From Nocardia vermiculata NBRC 100427 (GTDB taxonomy: Bacteria; Actinomycetota; Actinomycetes; Mycobacteriales; Mycobacteriaceae), in the NCBI RefSeq assembly GCF_001613265.1, contig NZ_BDCA01000021.1:82827-146826 (forward strand): a DNA stretch of 64,000 nt, given 5' to 3'. Under the pieces are notes generated by a model. The model had not been told where the DNA came from, did no database searches, and worked only from the letters and a program-made list of their open reading frames with translations. Below, in pieces: positions 1 through 8,289 of this stretch; position 1 is the stretch's first letter, and each line of letters starts with the position of its first letter. The translations under genes were made by a program, and so were the position numbers.

Positions 1-1029
1 CCAGCGCTGGGCTCGGATCAGCGCATCGTCGGCGTCCGACGGCCTGGGGTCGGGATATCCGGCCGCCAGATGGCGCACCTGGGGCTGGGCCAGGCCCGCC
101 AGCAACGCGATCCACAGTGCTTCGTCCCCGGCGAGGTAGTCCTCGATCAGATCGCGGGCGCGGGCGGCGGTGGCACCCTGCGGAACCGCCCGCGCGGCGA
201 TGCGGGACAGCTCGTCGACGAGCATCCCGCCACGCAGTGCCACGAGTTGTTCGTAGCGCCGGTGCAGTCCGGTGTGCACCGGATCGATCCCACTCGCGGC
301 ATGCAGCACCTGCAGCAGTTGCTGCGCACTCATCCCGGGTTCGCCGTGCAGCGCGGCCACGGCGCAACTCGCCCCGTGCAGCCCCCAGCGCTGCAAGACG
401 GCCTCCCGCTCGGCGACGTCCGGCCCGGCCGATCGATCGACGAACAGTTCGGCGGACAGAGTGAGTTCAGGACCGCTGCCGGCGTGCCGGCGCAGCGTGC
501 GCAGATCGTCGTCGCCCGGAGTGCCGGCGCGGGTGTGCATCGCCAGTTCGGCCGCCATCGGCGACACCTGCATCCCGAGCCCGTGGGAGGCCTGATCGGC
601 GGCTGCCACCGCATCGCTCCAGCGCGACCCCACCGCATCGGCTTTGTTGAGTACGACCATGGTGGTCTCGGGGTTCAGGGTTTCCAGTACCCGACGGTCG
701 GCTGCCTGCAGGGCGCCGGCCAGGACATAGACGACGAGATCGGCATCCAGGATCGGGTCCGGCACACCGGGTTGGTCGATCGCCTCGGTCTCCTCGGCCG
801 CCATCAGGGCGAGCGCCCGCAGCAAGGTTGTCTTACCGGCGCCCGCCCGGCCCGTGACCTGGATTCGCAGCGGCCGGCGAAACGCGGCGACGGCGGCGGA
901 GATCTGATCGGCGATGTGCGGGTCGGCCGCCACTCGCACCGTGGAGACGAGTTGTTCGAGACTCGGCACCGGCCCGCCGGGCTCGTGCACGAACCCCGGT
1001 GCGGTGCTGGTTGCGGTAGCTCTCGGCAC
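1..1029 (-). CDS. P-loop GTPase-like protein, 3' end cut off by window edge
   Basis: The reading frame is open from a GTG at 1029 down to base 1, 343 codons without a stop, so the C-terminus lies outside the window. The start has a strong ribosome site (GGAAGGGGG). The protein shows a Walker A/G1 motif GRAGAGKTT near residue 60 and a G4-type motif NKAD near residue 130, after a hydrophobic strand (LDADLVVYVL). That pattern fits a dynamin-like or small regulatory GTPase. It is divergent from trmB; mycobacteria carry an uncharacterised gene (Rv0209) in the equivalent position, so this is probably its counterpart. Cellular role unknown. Confident that it is a gene and a P-loop NTPase, less so of the subfamily. 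Confidence 0.8.
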   Translation of the reverse strand, partial: MPRATATSTAPGFVHEPGGPVPSLEQLVSTVRVAADPHIADQISAAVAAFRRPLRIQVTGRAGAGKTTLLRALALMAAEETEAIDQPGVPDPILDADLVVYVLAGALQAADRRVLETLNPETTMVVLNKADAVGSRWSDAVAAADQASHGLGMQVSPMAAELAMHTRAGTPGDDDLRTLRRHAGSGPELTLSAELFVDRSAGPDVAEREAVLQRWGLHGASCAVAALHGEPGMSAQQLLQVLHAASGIDPVHTGLHRRYEQLVALRGGMLVDELSRIAARAVPQGATAARARDLIEDYLAGDEALWIALLAGLAQPQVRHLAAGYPDPRPSDADDALIRAQRW

Positions 1030-1202
1030 AGGTGATACCCCCTTCCGGCGCAAAATTCTGTCAGAAGCGGACCCGCTTGTGGGCATCGACCGTGCAATTC
1101 GAGCCGCTGGGGCCGCCGCGACCGGCACGATCGGCATTGCGCCGACCGGGATTTCGGCGGTAGGCGCCCTCGATGCCGGTCCTGATCATCGGATACTGGA
1201 CA

Positions 1203-2018
1203 ATGGAGCGCGTGAATCACACCGCCGGAAGCGACGGGGCCGGAGGCGGCAGCCCGCGTAACGACGCAGGCTCCCCCGGATCGCACATCGAGGCACCCGA
1301 GCGTGAACCTTCTCGTCTCTACCCCCGGGTAACCAGCTTCCGGTCCCGCCGCGGCGCGTTGACCGCGACTCAGCAGCAATCCTGGGAGCGGATGTGGCCG
1401 CAGATCGGGCGTGAGGTGGGCGACGAACCGCTCGATGCCGCCGCCTGGTTCGGGCGTACCGCACCGCTGATCGTCGAGATCGGCTGCGGCACCGGCACCG
1501 CGACCGCCGCGATGGCCCAGGCCGAACCCGATTTCGACCTGATCGGCATCGAGGTCTACAAGCCGGGCCTGGCCCAGCTCGTGCAGCGGATCGAGCGGGA
1601 GCGGATCGCCAATATCCGACTGCTGCGCGGTGATGCCGTGGACGTCCTCGAACATATGATTGCCGAGAATTCACTCGACGGCGTTCGGGTCTTCTTCCCG
1701 GATCCGTGGCCGAAGGCGCGCCATCACAAACGCCGGCTGCTGCAACCGGCCACGATGACCCTGATCGCCAGTCGCCTGCGTCCCGGCGGCATTCTGCACG
1801 TGGCCACCGACCACGCCGGCTACGCGGAGCACATCGCCGAGGTCGGCGCGGGAGAACCGCAGCTGGTGGGCCTCAACGAGGCGACCGGCGGTGATCGGGC
1901 ACACCCCGCGACCGAGACGGTGATCGGTCTCGAACGTCCGGTGACCAAATTCGAGAGCAAGGCACATCGGGCCGGGAGCGCGATCACCGAATTCATTTGG
2001 GGGAAGATCGAGATATGA
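1203..2018 (+). CDS. trmB: tRNA (guanine-N7-)-methyltransferase TrmB
   Basis: S-adenosylmethionine-dependent enzyme that makes m7G46 in the tRNA variable loop. The protein has the SAM-binding strand VEIGCGTGTATAAMA, an acidic second-strand end (GIEVYKPG), and the family signature FFPDPWPKARHHKRRLLQP in which the Asp and the basic stretch contact tRNA. About 271 residues, usual for the actinobacterial form. I chose the ATG at 1203; an in-frame ATG at 1173 would add ten residues and cannot be excluded, since neither has a strong ribosome site. Its stop overlaps the next start (ATGA), so the NYN gene is probably translationally coupled. Product confident, start moderately so. Confidence 0.93.
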   Translation: MERVNHTAGSDGAGGGSPRNDAGSPGSHIEAPEREPSRLYPRVTSFRSRRGALTATQQQSWERMWPQIGREVGDEPLDAAAWFGRTAPLIVEIGCGTGTATAAMAQAEPDFDLIGIEVYKPGLAQLVQRIERERIANIRLLRGDAVDVLEHMIAENSLDGVRVFFPDPWPKARHHKRRLLQPATMTLIASRLRPGGILHVATDHAGYAEHIAEVGAGEPQLVGLNEATGGDRAHPATETVIGLERPVTKFESKAHRAGSAITEFIWGKIEI

Positions 2019-2719
2019 GTCCCAGGGAGATAACCCAGGCGGTCGACGAGGTTGCCGGAACCGCGATCGGCGAGGCCACCGGCGTGCGGCGGGTCCTGCT
2101 GGTGTGGGATGCCCCGAATCTCGACATGGGCCTGGGCGCCATCCTCGGCGGGCGTCCCACCGCGGCCTACCGGCCCCGCTTCGATGCGCTCGGCCGCTGG
2201 CTGCTGGCCCGTAGCGCGGAACTGTCCGCCGGTAGTAATCAGCGCATCGAACCCGAAGCCACCGTCTTCACCAATATCGCACCCGGCACCGCCGATGTGG
2301 TGCGACCGTGGGTGGAGGCGCTGCGCAACGTCGGCTACGCGGTTTTCGCGAAGCCGAAGATCGACGAAGATTCCGACGTCGACGACGACATGCTGGCACA
2401 TATCGGGCAACGCCGCGGTGGCGGCGGTCTGGCCGGCCTCATGGTCGCCTCCGCGGACGGACAGGCCTTCCGCGAGCCACTCGAGGAAATCGCCGCGGCC
2501 GGAGTACCGGTTCAGGTGCTCGGATTCCGCGAGCATGCGAGTTGGGCCGTTACGTCCGATATCCTCGATTTCGTCGACCTCGAGGACATCCCGGGTGTGT
2601 TCCGTGAACCGCTGCCCCGGGTCAGCCTCGACTCGCTGCCCGACGAGGGAGCCTGGCTGCAGCCCTTCCGGCCGCTGTCCGCGCTGCTCACCTCCCGCCC
2701 CGCTCAAGGAGTCGCTTAG
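2015..2719 (+). CDS. NYN (PIN-like) domain protein
   Basis: 234-residue protein of the NYN family, relatives of PIN-domain RNases. Acidic residues expected at the metal site are visible: WDAPNLDMGLG near residue 33, the cluster DEDSDVDDDML near residue 122, and VASADGQAF near residue 145. The start ATG overlaps the trmB stop (ATGA), preceded by GGGGGAAG; the stop TAG overlaps the GTG start of mmpL3 by one base. The same triplet of genes occurs in mycobacteria (Rv0208c-Rv0207c-Rv0206c). Activity is inferred from the fold; no substrate is evident. A role in RNA processing is plausible given trmB, but its link to mycolate export is only positional. Confidence 0.85.
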   Translation: MSPREITQAVDEVAGTAIGEATGVRRVLLVWDAPNLDMGLGAILGGRPTAAYRPRFDALGRWLLARSAELSAGSNQRIEPEATVFTNIAPGTADVVRPWVEALRNVGYAVFAKPKIDEDSDVDDDMLAHIGQRRGGGGLAGLMVASADGQAFREPLEEIAAAGVPVQVLGFREHASWAVTSDILDFVDLEDIPGVFREPLPRVSLDSLPDEGAWLQPFRPLSALLTSRPAQGVA

Positions 2720-5700
2720 TGTTCACCCGCTGGGGCGAGCTGGTCTACAAACTTCGCTACACCGTGCTGGGTGTAGCAGTTGCCGCACTACTCGGCCTCG
2801 GGGCCTATGGATTCGGCCTGGAAAACCACCTGAGCTCCAGCGGCTGGTTCGATCCGGGAGCCGAGTCCTCGGAAGCCGCCGTCATCAAGGATCAGGTCTA
2901 CGGCCGCGACCACATGTCCGATGTGATCGCGCTCTACACGGCCCCCGAGGGCAAGACCATCGACGATCCGGAATTCGGCCGCAAGATCACCGAGAGTCTC
3001 AACAGTCTGCCCAAGAAGTATCCGGACCAGATCACTCGCATCAACCTCGCCTACTGGCCGACGGAGACCGGCGACTGGAGTGCGTCGACCACCGGTAGTA
3101 AAGACAAGAAGCACGCCTTCGCGACGATCGCCATCAAGGGTGACAACGACACCGAGATGGTGAACAACTTCCGCAAGGTGAAGGACGTCTTCTCCATACC
3201 GGGGGTAGAGGTGCAGGTGGCCGGCATGCAGCCGGTCTCGGGCACGCTCAACGACACCATCGCCTCCGACCAGAAGCGGATGGAGATGCTGGCCATCCCG
3301 GCGGTCGGGATCCTGCTGTTCTTCATCTTCGGCGGCGTGGTGGCCGCGGCACTGCCGCTCATCGTCGGCGGTCTGACCGTGCTCGGCGCCAACGGCATCG
3401 TCATGGGCGTCACACACTTCACCGAGGTGAACTCGTTCGTCGGCGCCGTGGTGTCGATGATCGGCCTCGGCCTGGCCATCGACTACGGCCTGTTCATAGT
3501 CAGTAGATTCCGCGAGGAATTGGCCGAGGGGTATACGACGCGCCAAGCGGTGCGCCGCGCGGTGCAGACGGCCGGTCGCACGGTGGTCTTCTCGGCGACC
3601 ATGATCATCGCGGCAAGTGCCGGCATGCTGATCTTCCCGCAGGGCTTCCTGAAATCGGTCGCCTACGGCACCATCGCGACCGTCTTGCTGGCGGCGCTGG
3701 CCTCGCTGACCGTCCTGCCCGCCATGCTGGCGATTCTCGGGCCCCGAGTGGACGCGCTCGGCTTCAAGCGGTTCCGCAAGACCAAAACGGCCGAAGAGGT
3801 CGAAAACGGCTTCTGGGGCCGCACCACGCAGTGGGTGATGAAGCATCCGCTGAAGGTGGCGGTGCCGCTGTGCATCGTGTTGTTGCTGCTGATCATTCCG
3901 GTGAAGAACCTGCAGTTCGGCGGTATCAGCGAAACCTATCTGCCGCCGGACAACCCGACGCGTGTGGCACAGGAGACCTTCGACGAGATCTTCCCGCTGC
4001 GCCAGACCGACCCGGTGCAGTTGGTCATCATCACCAACCACACCAGCGCGATCAACGGGCTGCTCGACGAGGCCAGCAAGGCACCGGGCCTGGAGAAGGA
4101 ATTCGGGTCGCCGGGCATTCCCCCCAACAACGCCAACGTCTGGGTCTCCGAGACCACGCTGACGCCCGACGCCGATATCGAGGACACCCTCGGCTATCTG
4201 CGCTCGATCCCGGTTCCCGACGATGTGGAACTGCTGGTCGGCGGGCAGCCGGTGCTCATGCAGGACAGCATCGATTCACTGATGGATCGCATGCCGCTGA
4301 TGATCTTCCTGGTCGTGCTGGTCACCACCCTGCTGATGTTCTTGACCTTCGGGTCATTGGTGCTGCCGATCAAGGCGGCGCTGATGAGCGCCCTCGGTCT
4401 CGGCTCCACTCTGGGCATCCTGACCTGGATTTTCATCGACGGTCATGGTGCGGGACTCCTGAATTTCACCCCGCAACCGATCATGTCGCCGGTGCTGGTG
4501 CTGATCATGGCGATCATCTACGGCCTGTCCACCGACTACGAGGTCTTCCTGCTGTCTCGCATGGTGGAAGCGCGCTCCCAGGGCGCCAGTACGACCGAGG
4601 CGGTACGCACCGGCACCGCGCAGACGGGACGCATCATCACCGCGGCGGCGCTGATCCTGCTGGTCGTAGTGGGCGCGTTCGCCTTCTCCGATCTGGTGAT
4701 GATGCAGTACATCGCCTACGGCATGATGGCGGCGCTGTTCATCGACGCGACCGTGCTGCGCATGCTGCTGGTCCCCGCGACCATGAAGCTGCTGGGTGAC
4801 GACTGCTGGTGGGCACCGGCCTGGATGAAGCGCATCCAGCAGCGCATCGGCCTCAGTGAACCGACGCTCGACGACGAACGACCGGGGAACGGCGAGGTCG
4901 TCGACCTGGTCAAAACCACGCCGGTGACCGATCCGGTCACCATGCAGCTGCCACAACTGCCCGACAACGGCAAGTCGGCGCGCAAGCCGCGCCGACTGCG
5001 GTTCATGCGGGCCGATCCGGAAGCACCGACGACAGAACTGCGACGCATCGATCCGGATGCGGGCGCGCCCGGCCGGGCTGTCTCGCCCGGCGCTTCGGGT
5101 GGGACCACCCCGGAGACCGGGGCTGCCGCAGGTGCGACAGGGACTGCAGCGTCGGATGCTTCCGCAGCAGGTACGGCCGGGGCTCCTGCCGCGGGACCGA
5201 CTGCCGCGGGCGCGGCAGCAGCTGCCGGGGCCGCAGGTGCCGCCGCAGTGGGTGCCGCTGCGGTCCGTCGGGCGAACCAGTCGCCCGACGCCGAGCAGGA
5301 CCCCGCAGCGAACACCTCCGACGCCGCGACCAGCAGCGATTCGGATTCCGGCGAGGAGGCCAAGCCCTCGAAGCGAAAGGTGTTCGCCTTCCGTCGACCG
5401 CGCACCGTCTCAGATGCGCCGAAGGCCGATCCGGGCAGTGCACAGCCCGGCAGCACCCCGGACAACCCCTCGGATTCCACCCCCGGAGGCGGCAGTGCGG
5501 ACCCATCCGCATCCTCGGCACCGCCGAGCACCTCCGCCACTCCGTCCGCCTCGGGCGCCGCACCGCAAACCCCGGGCACACGCTCCGACCGCGTACTGCC
5601 CCCGCCGGCCACCCGACGCCCGGAGGATTCCGGTGCGGCGAGTGGAGTGATCGGCGCGCCCGGCCCCGTCGATCCGGCCCGGGACGCACCCGAAGCTTTC

Positions 5701-6753
5701 GGCGGCGCCGGAAGCAGCGGTGTGATCGGCGCACCCGGCCCGCACACCGGGACGGGCCCGAACGAAGTCCCGCCGCACCCCGGAGTGGTCGGCCGCCCGG
5801 AAAGCAAAGGCCGTCCCGACACCACCGGAACGCAGGAAAGCACGGGCGGATCCGGTGTCCCCGGGAGTCCGCAGGGTGGCGGCCGTCCCGAAGCGACGGG
5901 ACCAGGCCGGCCCAGCGCGCCGTCCGACGCATCGCGGCCTCCGGCACCGCCGTCCGATGGTGCGGTAGGAACCTTCGATGCGTTCGGTAATGCACCCGGA
6001 GCTCCCGAGGCCGCAGGGCCCTCGGCGCCTTCCGCCCCCTCGGGGGCCAGGAGCATCGCGAATCCGCAACCGCCGCAACGGCCGTCGGCTCCACCCACGG
6101 TGTCCATGCCGAACGCCGGCACCCCGCCCGAGCAGGAGCGGGTGCGGCCGCCCCAGGTGGTGCGCCCCGGCATGCCGCCGCGTACGGTTCCCGCACCCGA
6201 TCCGGCCGACCCGACCCCGCCGACCGCTCCGGTGGGCACCACACCGCGGATGCTGCCACCGCAGCCCTCGAACCCACCGCAACCACCGAAGCTTCCTCCG
6301 CACCCGTCGGTTCGCGCCCAGCTGTACCGCCCGGACGCACCGCCGTATCACCCCGGTGAACCCGCGGCGGGCGAGCCGGGCCGGCCGCAGGGCCCACAGC
6401 CCGATGCCCCACCGCAGGGTGGTGCGATGCGTGCGGAGTCCGCTCCGCCTCCGGCTGCGGAACCACCGCGCCGGGTTCCGCGGCCTGCGCCGGCAGCCGA
6501 ACAACCCACGCAGGCAAACGAACCCGTCGTCGACAGCACGGCCGTCACGCCCCCCCAGGGCGTCGAAGACGTGGCGCAGACCCCAGCGGAGGGGCCCGTC
6601 GACAACCGCGACAACATCGAAGAGTGGATGGCGAACCTGCGTTCGTCGCGCCGCCGCCCCGACGGCGACACCGCGGACGAGGACCCGAAGAACCGCAACA
6701 GCGGCCGCACGGTCAGCGTCAACGAACTACTGCGCCGCCAGAACAAGGACTAG
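2719..6753 (+). CDS. mmpL3: Trehalose monomycolate exporter MmpL3 (RND superfamily)
   Basis: Inner-membrane flippase for trehalose monomycolate, needed to build the mycolate outer membrane. The first ~700 residues show the RND plan: TM1 near residues 15-35, a periplasmic loop, a TM2-6 bundle, a second loop and TM7-12. The proton-relay Asp-Tyr pairs are present at D255/Y256 (GLAIDYGLF) and D606/Y607 (GLSTDYEVF). GTG start overlaps the preceding stop. At 1344 residues it is about 400 longer than M. tuberculosis MmpL3 (944); the excess is a low-complexity Pro/Ala/Gly cytoplasmic tail from about residue 705, with two copies of GVIGAPGP, ending in VSVNELLRRQNKD. Locus order trmB-NYN-mmpL3 supports orthology. 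An imperfect hairpin follows. Confidence 0.95.
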   Translation: MFTRWGELVYKLRYTVLGVAVAALLGLGAYGFGLENHLSSSGWFDPGAESSEAAVIKDQVYGRDHMSDVIALYTAPEGKTIDDPEFGRKITESLNSLPKKYPDQITRINLAYWPTETGDWSASTTGSKDKKHAFATIAIKGDNDTEMVNNFRKVKDVFSIPGVEVQVAGMQPVSGTLNDTIASDQKRMEMLAIPAVGILLFFIFGGVVAAALPLIVGGLTVLGANGIVMGVTHFTEVNSFVGAVVSMIGLGLAIDYGLFIVSRFREELAEGYTTRQAVRRAVQTAGRTVVFSATMIIAASAGMLIFPQGFLKSVAYGTIATVLLAALASLTVLPAMLAILGPRVDALGFKRFRKTKTAEEVENGFWGRTTQWVMKHPLKVAVPLCIVLLLLIIPVKNLQFGGISETYLPPDNPTRVAQETFDEIFPLRQTDPVQLVIITNHTSAINGLLDEASKAPGLEKEFGSPGIPPNNANVWVSETTLTPDADIEDTLGYLRSIPVPDDVELLVGGQPVLMQDSIDSLMDRMPLMIFLVVLVTTLLMFLTFGSLVLPIKAALMSALGLGSTLGILTWIFIDGHGAGLLNFTPQPIMSPVLVLIMAIIYGLSTDYEVFLLSRMVEARSQGASTTEAVRTGTAQTGRIITAAALILLVVVGAFAFSDLVMMQYIAYGMMAALFIDATVLRMLLVPATMKLLGDDCWWAPAWMKRIQQRIGLSEPTLDDERPGNGEVVDLVKTTPVTDPVTMQLPQLPDNGKSARKPRRLRFMRADPEAPTTELRRIDPDAGAPGRAVSPGASGGTTPETGAAAGATGTAASDASAAGTAGAPAAGPTAAGAAAAAGAAGAAAVGAAAVRRANQSPDAEQDPAANTSDAATSSDSDSGEEAKPSKRKVFAFRRPRTVSDAPKADPGSAQPGSTPDNPSDSTPGGGSADPSASSAPPSTSATPSASGAAPQTPGTRSDRVLPPPATRRPEDSGAASGVIGAPGPVDPARDAPEAFGGAGSSGVIGAPGPHTGTGPNEVPPHPGVVGRPESKGRPDTTGTQESTGGSGVPGSPQGGGRPEATGPGRPSAPSDASRPPAPPSDGAVGTFDAFGNAPGAPEAAGPSAPSAPSGARSIANPQPPQRPSAPPTVSMPNAGTPPEQERVRPPQVVRPGMPPRTVPAPDPADPTPPTAPVGTTPRMLPPQPSNPPQPPKLPPHPSVRAQLYRPDAPPYHPGEPAAGEPGRPQGPQPDAPPQGGAMRAESAPPPAAEPPRRVPRPAPAAEQPTQANEPVVDSTAVTPPQGVEDVAQTPAEGPVDNRDNIEEWMANLRSSRRRPDGDTADEDPKNRNSGRTVSVNELLRRQNKD

Positions 6754-6780
6754 AAACCGGAACAAGGACCGGAAACGCAT

Positions 6781-6814
6781 TTCGGCCCGTCGGCAGTTTC
6801 GCCGGCGGGCCGAA
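6781..6814. terminator. Bidirectional hairpin terminator after mmpL3
   Basis: TTCGGCCCGTCGG at 6781-6793 pairs with CCGGCGGGCCGAA at 6802-6814, with one G-T wobble and an 8-base loop. It sits between the convergent mmpL3 and DUF1707 genes. The T-run is weak, as is common in actinobacteria. Confidence 0.7.
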
Positions 6815-6839
6815 GTGTTGTCGTTGCAGCAGCACCTGC

Positions 6840-7604
6840 TCAGAAGCCCGACATCAGCTTCTTCCACTGCACCCCGAACGGATGCTTGGCGGTGATCGAG
6901 CCGAAACGGCACCGACCGTGCACCACGAGGTGGAGCGGGCCCATGGGAGCGCCCGCGCGAACCTTGTTGTTGGTGCTGGATCCGATCAGCTCCACTCCGT
7001 TGAGATCGACCGTCGCCTCCGCAGGCAGGATCAGCGTGAGTGAACTACAGAAGTCGTCGACCGTGATCTCCACGACCTGAGTCGACATCACGGCCTCGGT
7101 GAAATCGAGCGACACACTCGACATCAGGCTGTTGACGTGCAGTGACGGCGGTACCTGCCACACGCCTTTCCGGGTGATTCCGGAGAACCGGCCGCGCAGG
7201 TTGCCGACTTCGCCGGAGCCTTCCATCCGTCCCCAGCCCTGCGCGTACCGAGCGCCCATCTGCTGGGCTCGGTCGGGCGGGATCGGGCTGTGCTGCTGCT
7301 GCCGCGGACCCTCCTGACCAGCGAGTTTGATACCCGGCAGGTCGATCAGCACGGCATTGAGTTCACCGCGGGTCTTGGCCGCCAGCGCGGTATCCATTCG
7401 CTCGCTGAACTCGCCCAGCGACAGCATGCCCAGGCCGACGGCCCGCTGCAGCAGTGCACCGACATGTTCGCGTTCGGTATCCGACACCCGCAGGTCCCGG
7501 TCGCCCACGGCGCCCCCGGGCGCCCGGTCGGATCCCGAACCGGGTGCGGAAACAGTCTCACCACCCATGTCATCGAGGTTACCGACGAGCGGGCCCCCAC
7601 ACAT
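6840..7604 (-). CDS. DUF1707 / LiaF-like C-terminal domain protein
   Basis: 254 residues. The DUF1707 signature is at about residues 38-90 (DLRVSDTEREHVGALLQRAV, then LGEFSERMDTALAAKTRGEL), followed by a linker and a beta-rich segment (GVWQVPPSLHVNSLMSSVSL, then a valine-rich VVEITVDDFCSSLTLILP) typical of the LiaF-type domain found with envelope-stress systems. No membrane helix is seen, so it is probably cytoplasmic or peripheral. The ATG at 7604 has AGGGA eight bases upstream; ATG 7568 is an alternative. It starts 16 bp after the response regulator stop, which suggests a role in the output of that two-component system. Molecular function is unknown. Confidence 0.75.
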   Translation of the reverse strand: MCGGPLVGNLDDMGGETVSAPGSGSDRAPGGAVGDRDLRVSDTEREHVGALLQRAVGLGMLSLGEFSERMDTALAAKTRGELNAVLIDLPGIKLAGQEGPRQQQHSPIPPDRAQQMGARYAQGWGRMEGSGEVGNLRGRFSGITRKGVWQVPPSLHVNSLMSSVSLDFTEAVMSTQVVEITVDDFCSSLTLILPAEATVDLNGVELIGSSTNNKVRAGAPMGPLHLVVHGRCRFGSITAKHPFGVQWKKLMSGF

Positions 7605-7620
7605 CAGGGCAATCCCTGAT

Positions 7621-8289
7621 CTATTCCAGCCCCTGTTCGATCGCGTAGCGCGTCAGTTCGACACGATTGCCGAGTTGAAGCTTACGCAACGTGGCCTGGA
7701 CGTGGTTCTCCACCGTGCGATGGCTGACACCGAGCCGGGTAGCGATTCGTTTGGCGGACAAGCCCTTCGCCACCAGTCGTAAGACCTCGGTTTCCCGTTC
7801 GGTGAGGGTGGGTTTTTCGGTGTCCGGCTCGGCGGGGGCACCCGCGATGCGGCGGAATTCCCCCAGGACCACACCGGCCAGTCCAGGAGTGAAGACCGGC
7901 TGGCCCGCGGCCGTGGCGCGAACCGCGTCGATCAGTTCCGCTGCCGAGGCGCTCTTGACCAGGTAGCCGGTCGCCCCCGCCTTGATCGCTTCGAGCACAT
8001 CGCCGCGTTCATCGGAGGCCGACAGCACCAAGACCCGGCTGTGTGGGGACACGCGCAGTACCTCGGCGGTGGCCTGCGCACCGTTGCCGTCGGGGAGCTG
8101 CATATCCATCAGCACCACCGCCGGGCACACGGCGGCGGCGCGGCGTCCGGCCGCGCCCACGCTGTCCGCGGTGGCGACGACCTCGAAACCGGCCTCCTGC
8201 AGGTCACGGGAGACCCCGTCCCGCCACATCGGGTGATCGTCCACGACCATGACCGAAATCTCGTGCTCGACAGTATCTTTCGACGACAT
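7621..8289 (-). CDS. NarL/FixJ-type response regulator
   Basis: 222-residue DNA-binding regulator. The receiver domain (residues ~10-130) has the acidic pair D17/D18 (VVDDHP), phospho-acceptor D62 (VVLMDMQLPDG) and the late Lys (GYLVKSAS). A LuxR-type helix-turn-helix occupies about residues 155-220 (LTERETEVLRLVAKGLS, then RTVENHVQATLRKL). The ATG at 8289 overlaps the stop of the kinase gene (ATGA) and is preceded by GAGGGG, so the kinase-regulator pair is surely coupled. Targets are not visible. Located a few kb from mmpL3 with an AI-2E-type permease and DUF1707 protein, so envelope-related regulation is likely but unproven. Confidence 0.92.
   Translation of the reverse strand: MSSKDTVEHEISVMVVDDHPMWRDGVSRDLQEAGFEVVATADSVGAAGRRAAAVCPAVVLMDMQLPDGNGAQATAEVLRVSPHSRVLVLSASDERGDVLEAIKAGATGYLVKSASAAELIDAVRATAAGQPVFTPGLAGVVLGEFRRIAGAPAEPDTEKPTLTERETEVLRLVAKGLSAKRIATRLGVSHRTVENHVQATLRKLQLGNRVELTRYAIEQGLE

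Noticed and set aside
70..1035. Long forward open frame at the left edge
   Set aside because: Its protein is Gln/His/Arg-rich without motifs, whereas the minus strand here encodes a clear P-loop GTPase; it is an antisense shadow.
4716..6517. Long reverse-strand frames of ~500 codons inside mmpL3
   Set aside because: Low-complexity mirror of the Pro/Ala-rich tail in high-GC DNA; no domain, no ribosome site.
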